Below, piece by piece: positions 58,364 to 64,000 of a stretch of 64,000 nucleotides of DNA. This stretch comes from Halomonas fontilapidosi (lineage in GTDB: Bacteria; Pseudomonadota; Gammaproteobacteria; Pseudomonadales; Halomonadaceae). Both the position numbers and the translations under genes were made by a program. The DNA lies in NCBI RefSeq assembly GCF_014192285.1, contig NZ_JACHXQ010000006.1, positions 1 through 64,000 of the forward strand, read 5' to 3'. The notes beneath the pieces are model-generated. The model saw only the letters and a program-made list of their open reading frames with translations, ran no database searches and was not told where the DNA came from. The stretch's first letter is position 1, and the number at the start of each line of letters is the position of its first letter.

Positions 58364-59338
58364 ATGAGCGATTTCACCCCCCTGCAGGCCCTGGGGCCCC
58401 TGGCCCCGGCAGACCTGTCCGGCCAGGACCTCGAGCGCTACCTGGGCCACTACGGCCTGGCGCCTCTGCTTGCCGAGCACGTAGGGCTCTATGTGGGCTA
58501 CCTGGAGGCCGGTGACTTCCGTCTCTGGACCCAGGTGTGGAGTCCCGCGGCGCCCATCGGCACGGCCTTCGTGGTGCACGGCTATTTCGACCATCTCGGC
58601 CTCTACCGACACCTGCTCGAGTGCCTGCTCGCACGGGGCTGGCGGGTCGTTCTCTGGGACCTGCCCGGCCATGGGCTCTCCAGCGGCCGCCGTGCCTCCA
58701 TCGACGACTTCAACGACTATGGCAGCTGCCTGCACCAGCTGCAGCAACATCTCGAGGACGAAGGCCTGGCCCCCCGCCCGTGGCTCGGCGTGGGTCAGAG
58801 CACCGGGGCAGCGATTCTCGCCACCGACGCCCTGACCCGCGGCGAAGATGGCGCCTGGTCGGGCCTCGCGCTACTGGCACCGCTGGTGCGCCCCTGGGGG
58901 TGGAACCAGTCGAGCTGGCTGCACCGCCTGGTGGAGCCCTTCGTGGAATCGATTCCGCGCAAGTTCCGCGCCAACTCCACGGATGCCGACTTCGCCAACT
59001 TCCTGCGCGAGGGCGACCCCCTGCAGGCCGACCGCCTGGCGATGGACTGGGTGGGTGCCATGCGCCGCTGGATGCCGCAGCTGCTGGCGCTGCCGCCAAG
59101 CCCGATTCCTACCCTGATCCTGCAGGGCGAGCAGGACCTGACGGTGGACTGGGAGTGGAATCTGGAAGTCCTGGCACGCAAGTTCCCCGATGCCGAGATC
59201 CATCGCCACCCCGAGGCACGTCACCATCTGGTCAACGAGGCCGAGCCGATTCGCCGCGAGCTGTTCACGGTGCTCAACCGCTTCATCGCCGGACTGGAAC
59301 CGGTCGACACACCGCCACGCGAGACGATCGCACCATGA
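58364..59338 (+). CDS. Alpha/beta hydrolase, lysophospholipase-like
   Basis: A 324-residue serine hydrolase of the S33/PldB type. VVHGYFDHLGLYRH is the oxyanion region, WDLPGHGLSSG precedes the nucleophile elbow GVGQSTGAA, the acid is Asp in LQGEQDLTVDW, and the His is in PEARHHLV. Substrate may be a lysophospholipid or monoglyceride, but that is inference. No signal peptide is seen. GGAGGAA precedes the ATG. The stop overlaps the lipoprotein start by four bases. Confidence 0.87.
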   Translation: MSDFTPLQALGPLAPADLSGQDLERYLGHYGLAPLLAEHVGLYVGYLEAGDFRLWTQVWSPAAPIGTAFVVHGYFDHLGLYRHLLECLLARGWRVVLWDLPGHGLSSGRRASIDDFNDYGSCLHQLQQHLEDEGLAPRPWLGVGQSTGAAILATDALTRGEDGAWSGLALLAPLVRPWGWNQSSWLHRLVEPFVESIPRKFRANSTDADFANFLREGDPLQADRLAMDWVGAMRRWMPQLLALPPSPIPTLILQGEQDLTVDWEWNLEVLARKFPDAEIHRHPEARHHLVNEAEPIRRELFTVLNRFIAGLEPVDTPPRETIAP

Positions 59339-59817
59339 CATCACGGCTGATGGTGGTGCTGGCGATCCTTCTGCTCGCCGGTTGTGCCGCCGCGCCGGAG
59401 CAGCCGACCACACTGCGCCAGGCCCTGTTTGGCCTGGCCGAACGCGCCGCCGAAAAGCTCATGGCGTCACCGCCGATGCCCAGTCCGGCAGTCGACCAGG
59501 TCCTGTTGCTGGCCAGGCCAGAGGTCGACCATGCGCTGGGACTCAGCGACGAGCGCGTACTCGAAAGCCTGACCCGCGCCCTGCTGGCGGTTTCCGACGG
59601 CCCCCAGGTGCTGGAGTGGCGTGATGCCATGGCCGAGGGCGGCAACGACAACCAGTGGCGCCTGGAGAGCCGACTCGCGGCGAACGGTCCTCGGCTAGCG
59701 CTCTCCGACCGCGAGCTGCTGCCCTATCGCCTCAGCCTGGAACTGCGACGCACCGGGAGCGACGCGCCGGATTGGCGCGGCGAGATCAGCGGGGCCCTGG
59801 ACGCCACCGCCCTGTGA
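59335..59817 (+). CDS. Predicted lipoprotein of unknown function
   Basis: A 160-residue protein whose signal sequence ends in LLAGC (lipidated Cys19). The mature part is helical at first (TTLRQALFGLAERAAEKLM) with a repeat of acidic and Leu residues, and has no motif I recognise. The next residue after the Cys is Ala, which favours the outer membrane. It overlaps the hydrolase by four bases and ends 12 bases before the convergent comM. No database comparison was possible. Confidence 0.7.
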   Translation: MTSRLMVVLAILLLAGCAAAPEQPTTLRQALFGLAERAAEKLMASPPMPSPAVDQVLLLARPEVDHALGLSDERVLESLTRALLAVSDGPQVLEWRDAMAEGGNDNQWRLESRLAANGPRLALSDRELLPYRLSLELRRTGSDAPDWRGEISGALDATAL

Positions 59818-59829
59818 ACGAGCAGGCCG

Positions 59830-61332
59830 TCACCCCTTGAGCAGGCGGTCGAGTTGCCGATAGCCGATTGCCTCGATCAGCTGATCGCGACCGGGATGTG
59901 CCTCGCCGGCCAGGTCGGCGAGCGTCAGCGCGACCCGCAGCACGCGATGGTAGGCCCGCGCCGAGAGCTTGAGACGCTCCAGCACGCCGGCTAGCCAGGC
60001 GCGATCCGCCGCCTGCAGCGCGCAGGCCTCTTCGAGGGCCTGGCCGGCCAGCCGGGCATTCAACTCGCCGCGGGCGGCCTGACGCGCCCGCGCCGCCATG
60101 ACCCGCTCGCGGACCACCGCCGAGGATTCCCCTGCCTCGCGGGAGGTAAGCTGCTCCGGCGACAGCGCCGGGACTTCCACCTGCAGGTCGATGCGGTCGA
60201 GCAGCGGTCCCGAGAGGCGCGCCTGGTAACGCTGGATCTGGGCCGCCGTGCAGTGGCAGGCCTGGCGCGGGTCGCCCAGGTGCCCGCAGGGGCAGGGGTT
60301 CATGGCCGCCACCAGCTGGAAGCCGGCCGGGTAACGACGCTCGTGGCTGGCCCGGGCGATATGGATCTGTCCCGACTCCATGGGCTCGCGCATTACCTCC
60401 AGCACGTGCCGCGAGAACTCCGGCAGTTCGTCGAGGAACAGCACCCCGCGGTGGGCCAGGGAAATCTCGCCGGGACGCGGCCGGGAACCGCCGCCCACCA
60501 GGGCCACGGCACTGGCGGTATGGTGCGGGGCACGGAACGGGCGCACGCCCCACTCCTCCGCATGCGAAAGCCCGCTGACCGAGCGGATCGCCGCCACTTC
60601 GAGGGCCTCCGACTCGGAGAGCGGCGGCAGGATCCCCGGCAAGCGGCTGGCCAACATGGTCTTGCCGGTCCCGGGCGGACCGGCGAACAGCAGGTTGTGT
60701 CCGCCGGCGGCGGCCACCTCCAGGGCGCGCCGTGCCTGATGCTGGCCACGCACCTCCGCCAGGTCGGGGCCCGCCTCGGGTAGCGGGGCGATGTTCGGGG
60801 GCCGATGCGGTGCGATGGGTGCCTGGCCCAGCAGGTGGGCCACGACCTCCAGCAGGTGATCCGCGGGCAGCACCTCGAGGTTACCGGCCAGGGCCGCCTC
60901 GTCGGCATTTGCCTGAGGGACGATCAATTGACGGCCGGCGCGATGCGTCGCCATGGCCAGCGGCAGAACGCCGGCCACCGGGCGCAGTCGGCCATCCAGG
61001 GCCAGCTCGCCGGCGCACTCGACGCCCGACAGCGCCTCGGGCGGCACCTGGCCGGAGGCGACCAGCAGGCCGAGGGCAATGGGCAGATCGAAACGGCCCC
61101 CCTCCTTGGGCAGGTCGGCGGGCGCCAGATTGAGGGTGATGCGTTTCAGCGGGAAGTCGAAGCCGGCATTGACCAGGGCGCTGCGTACCCGTTCGCGACT
61201 CTCCTTGACGGCGGCTTCCGGCAAACCCACCAGGGTCATGCCGGGCAGTCCATTGGCCAGGTGCACCTCGACCAGCACCTCGGGGGCCTCAAGGCCGAGG
61301 CCAGCCCGGGTGTGGATGATTGCCAGCGTCAT
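59830..61332 (-). CDS. comM: Mg chelatase-like AAA ATPase ComM (YifB)
   Basis: A 500-residue hexameric helicase that promotes branch migration during natural transformation. The N-terminal S5-like domain (about 1-170) is followed by the AAA core with Walker A GPPGTGKTML, Walker B GVLFLDELPEF, and a cysteine-rich NPCPCGHLGDPRQACHC zinc-like loop. The C-terminal domain carries LSARAYHRVLRVALTLADL. It lies 74 bases after ubiK on the same strand and probably shares its transcript. Confidence 0.94.
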   Translation of the reverse strand: MTLAIIHTRAGLGLEAPEVLVEVHLANGLPGMTLVGLPEAAVKESRERVRSALVNAGFDFPLKRITLNLAPADLPKEGGRFDLPIALGLLVASGQVPPEALSGVECAGELALDGRLRPVAGVLPLAMATHRAGRQLIVPQANADEAALAGNLEVLPADHLLEVVAHLLGQAPIAPHRPPNIAPLPEAGPDLAEVRGQHQARRALEVAAAGGHNLLFAGPPGTGKTMLASRLPGILPPLSESEALEVAAIRSVSGLSHAEEWGVRPFRAPHHTASAVALVGGGSRPRPGEISLAHRGVLFLDELPEFSRHVLEVMREPMESGQIHIARASHERRYPAGFQLVAAMNPCPCGHLGDPRQACHCTAAQIQRYQARLSGPLLDRIDLQVEVPALSPEQLTSREAGESSAVVRERVMAARARQAARGELNARLAGQALEEACALQAADRAWLAGVLERLKLSARAYHRVLRVALTLADLAGEAHPGRDQLIEAIGYRQLDRLLKG

Positions 61333-61406
61333 CGGCGCTCCCTCGCAGCCCGTCTGACCTCAGGCTAGCCCAGCCCGACGGGATGCGCCCGATGCCAAGC
61401 GGGGAA

Positions 61407-61748
61407 TCAGCGGTCGGTCTCGCCAGCGCCGGCGTCTTCCTCGGGGCGCGGCACGTCCGGCAGCGCGGCCGGTGGCTCACTCGGCGTTGCGTCCTGCGAG
61501 GTATCGGTGTCCAGCGCCGCCTCGAGAGCCGCTACCTGTGTCTCCAGCGCCTCAACCCGCGCCCGGGTGCGCTGCAGGACATCCATGAGGATGTCGAAAT
61601 CTTCCCGCGAGACCAGCTCCAGGCGATCGAAGGCGCCTTTCACTACCTGCTGAACGCCCTTCTGAACCTCCTCAGGCGCCTGGGAAGCGCCCTGCAGACG
61701 GTCGCCGATCTGCTGGGCCAGGCGGCTGATGCGATCATGGCTCACCAT
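61407..61748 (-). CDS. ubiK: Ubiquinone biosynthesis accessory factor UbiK (YqiC/BMFP family)
   Basis: A 113-residue protein of the membrane fusogenic family. The N terminus DRISRLAQQIGDRL and the middle VVKGAFDRLELVSREDFDILMDVLQRTRARVEALE form a coiled coil; the tail is acidic. In E. coli UbiK binds lipids and UbiJ to aid aerobic ubiquinone synthesis. The ATG at 61748 has AGGAGG seven bases upstream; an earlier in-frame ATG has none. It precedes comM. Confidence 0.88.
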   Translation of the reverse strand: MVSHDRISRLAQQIGDRLQGASQAPEEVQKGVQQVVKGAFDRLELVSREDFDILMDVLQRTRARVEALETQVAALEAALDTDTSQDATPSEPPAALPDVPRPEEDAGAGETDR

Positions 61749-61842
61749 GGTGTCCCTCCTGAATCGTGATGGAATGCCTCCCCACAGGATACGCAAGGCA
61801 CTGGCCCGGCGCATTCTCCACCATCGCCCTCTTGTGGAGCAT

Positions 61843-61868
61843 GCGCACCACGACAGCGCACCACAACA
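61843..61868. repeat. Tandem 13-nt repeat upstream of glnK, possible NtrC enhancer
   Basis: GCGCACCACGACA is followed directly by GCGCACCACAACA. Each holds GCACCA, a half-site of the NtrC consensus, about 100 bases upstream of the sigma54 element, the normal distance for NtrC enhancers. The two half-sites are direct, not inverted, so NtrC binding is uncertain. Confidence 0.3.
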
Positions 61869-61959
61869 GGGCGGTCACGACGACAGCACACTTCCCTCTA
61901 CCGAAACGCCATCCCGTAATACACCCCAACATACTGATATAAAAGCCATATTCTTGGAG

Positions 61960-61976
61960 TTGGCACGCTTTACGCT
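61960..61976 (+). promoter_or_regulatory. Sigma54 promoter for glnK-amtB
   Basis: TTGGCACGCTTTACGCT matches the -24/-12 pattern: TGGCAC, five bases, then ACGCT, with GG and GC correctly spaced. It lies 64 bases before glnK, suggesting nitrogen-limitation control through NtrC. Confidence 0.7.
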
Positions 61977-62027
61977 TGGGCAGGACAGTCACTCATCGCG
62001 CGGCATCAAGCCGCCGACATCCAGTAG

Positions 62028-62378
<351 letters not shown>

Positions 62379-62417
62379 CCGACGCCCCCTTCCCATTCCT
62401 GACGTGGAGAGACCCCC

Positions 62418-63668
62418 ATGGTCGAATTATCCGAGCTGAGCTACGCGCTCGATACCTTCTACTTCCTGATCTGCGGCGTCCTGGTGATGTGGATGGCGGC
62501 CGGCTTCTCGATGCTCGAGGCAGGCCTGGTGCGCTCCAAGAACACCGCCGAGATCCTGACCAAGAACATCGCGCTGTTCGCCATCGCCTGCACCATGTAC
62601 CTGCTGGTGGGCTACTACCTGATGTACTCCAGCGGCGCAGGCGGTTTCCTGCCGAGCCTCGGCGTGCTGATCGGTGGAGAAAACGGCGTCGACGCGGTGT
62701 TGGCCGGCGGAGAGGACGCCCCCTACTATTCGATGCGTTCGGACTTCTTCTTCCAAGTAGTATTCGTGGCGACCGCCATGTCCATCGTCTCCGGTGCCGT
62801 GGCCGAGCGCATGAAGCTGTGGGCCTTCCTGGCCTTCGCCGTGGTCATGACCGGCTTCATCTATCCGGTCTCGGGCTACTGGACCTGGGGCGGCGGCTGG
62901 CTGGCTGAAGTCGGCTACTCCGACTATGCCGGTTCCGGCATCGTCCACCTGGCCGGTGCCGCCGCAGCCCTTGCCGGCGTGCTGGTACTTGGACCCCGTA
63001 AGGGCAAGTACGGCAAGGACGGCAGCATCTTTGCCATCCCCGGCGCCAATCTGCCGCTGGCTACCCTGGGGACCTTTATCCTCTGGATGGGCTGGTTCGG
63101 CTTCAACGGCGGCTCCGAGCTGAAGATGTCCGACGTCGGCTCCGCCAACAACGTGGCCCAGGTGTTCGTCAACACCAATGCGGCCGCCGCCGGGGGCGTG
63201 ATTGCCGCCCTGGTACTGGCCAAGCTGTGGTTCCGCAAGGCCGACCTGACCATGGCCCTCAACGGTGCCATCGCCGGCCTGGTCGCCATCACCGCCGATC
63301 CGCTGTCGCCCAGCGCGCTGGGCGCGGCAGTCATCGGTGCGCTGGGCGGGCTGCTGGTGGTCATCTCCATCGTCATGCTCGACAAGCTCAAGCTGGACGA
63401 CCCGGTGGGTGCCATCTCCGCCCACGGCGTGGTGGGTATCTGGGGCGTGCTGGCAGTGCCGTTCTCCAACGCCGAGGCAGGCTTCGGCCCGCAGATCATC
63501 GGTGTCCTGGGCATCTTCCTCTGGGTGTTCGTGGCCAGCCTCATCGTCTGGCTGATCCTCAAGGCCGTGATGGGTATCCGGGTCACCGAGGAGGAAGAGT
63601 ACGAGGGCGTCGATCTGGCCGAATGCGGCATGGAAGCCTATCCCGAGTTCAGCGCCTCCAAGAAGTGA
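62418..63668 (+). CDS. amtB: Ammonium transporter AmtB
   Basis: A 416-residue ammonium channel with eleven helices. Conserved elements include FSMLEAGLVRSKNTAEILTKN in the first two helices, AVAERMKLWAF, YPVSGYWTWGGGWLAEVGYSDYAGSGIVHLAGA with the twin-His helix, FILWMGWFGFNGGSEL, and SAHGVVGIWG with the second His. No long signal peptide is seen; the first helix is at about 10-30. It shares the sigma54 transcript with glnK and ends at a strong terminator. Confidence 0.96.
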   Translation: MVELSELSYALDTFYFLICGVLVMWMAAGFSMLEAGLVRSKNTAEILTKNIALFAIACTMYLLVGYYLMYSSGAGGFLPSLGVLIGGENGVDAVLAGGEDAPYYSMRSDFFFQVVFVATAMSIVSGAVAERMKLWAFLAFAVVMTGFIYPVSGYWTWGGGWLAEVGYSDYAGSGIVHLAGAAAALAGVLVLGPRKGKYGKDGSIFAIPGANLPLATLGTFILWMGWFGFNGGSELKMSDVGSANNVAQVFVNTNAAAAGGVIAALVLAKLWFRKADLTMALNGAIAGLVAITADPLSPSALGAAVIGALGGLLVVISIVMLDKLKLDDPVGAISAHGVVGIWGVLAVPFSNAEAGFGPQIIGVLGIFLWVFVASLIVWLILKAVMGIRVTEEEEYEGVDLAECGMEAYPEFSASKK

Positions 63669-63673
63669 AGTAG

Positions 63674-64000
<327 letters not shown>

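Overview
The window is about 64 kb of GC-rich gammaproteobacterial chromosome, most likely from a Halomonadaceae member (Halomonas or a close relative). The main reason is the teaABCD cassette at 46.1-49.7 kb. Its binding protein is very similar to the ectoine-binding TeaA of Halomonas elongata as I remember it, and the UspA-type teaD follows it. The rest fits a moderately halophilic aerobe: gammaproteobacterial housekeeping blocks (hemCDXY, lptM-lysA-dapF-DUF484-xerC-yigB, ubiK-comM), a NuoCD fusion, three transporter cassettes, and dense coding with many 1-4 bp overlaps. No phage, IS element, CRISPR array, tRNA or rRNA was seen.

Layout. 0-2.3 kb: end of pyruvate kinase, mgsA, pgi (central carbon). 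2.3-3.1 kb (-): two overlapping crcB fluoride-channel genes behind a leader with an attenuator-like terminator. 3.1-3.4 kb: a divergent control region with a perfect 14-bp palindrome. 3.4-5.7 kb: a large MscS-type channel. 5.8-7.2 kb (-): an NCS2 purine permease. 7.4-11.9 kb (-): hemC-hemD-hemX-hemY. 12.2-18.3 kb (+): argH, lptM, lysA, dapF, DUF484, xerC, yigB. 18.4-21.5 kb: engB (-), cytochrome c4, dsbA and an EEP-family hydrolase. 21.6-24.9 kb (+): a TakP-type TRAP transporter. 24.9-39.9 kb (-): a complete 13-gene nuo operon (nuoA,B,CD,E-N), the proton-pumping NADH dehydrogenase.

40-46 kb: a DedA-like protein (-), thiD, a tandem Usp protein, a chalcone-isomerase-like secreted protein, dtd, an ABC-F ATPase (-) and a TIGR02444 gene. 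46.1-49.7 kb (+): teaABCD, ectoine uptake and recovery. 49.8-53.7 kb: a periplasmic FKBP isomerase, a PHB-depolymerase-like esterase, SCO1 with a small anchored partner (-), and an AEC permease. 53.8-53.9 kb: a candidate Fur-repressed small RNA. 54-61.7 kb: trmB (-), DUF423, a hotdog thioesterase (-), malate synthase G (-) with an IclR-like operator in its promoter, an alpha/beta hydrolase plus lipoprotein pair, and comM/ubiK (-). 61.8-64 kb (+): a sigma54 promoter driving glnK-amtB, then a second PII gene cut by the window end.

The best candidate for something undescribed is the short locus at 53780-53929. It has a consensus -35 with a 17-bp spacer, a Fur-like operator covering the -10, a predicted transcript of about 115 nt with a CU-rich unpaired stretch, and a strong intrinsic terminator, all in a gap with no credible protein gene. 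Other regulatory structures worth testing are the crcB leader, the crcB/mscS palindrome, the malate synthase operator, and a structured intergenic repeat at 54.8 kb with a possible decayed relative at 18.3 kb.
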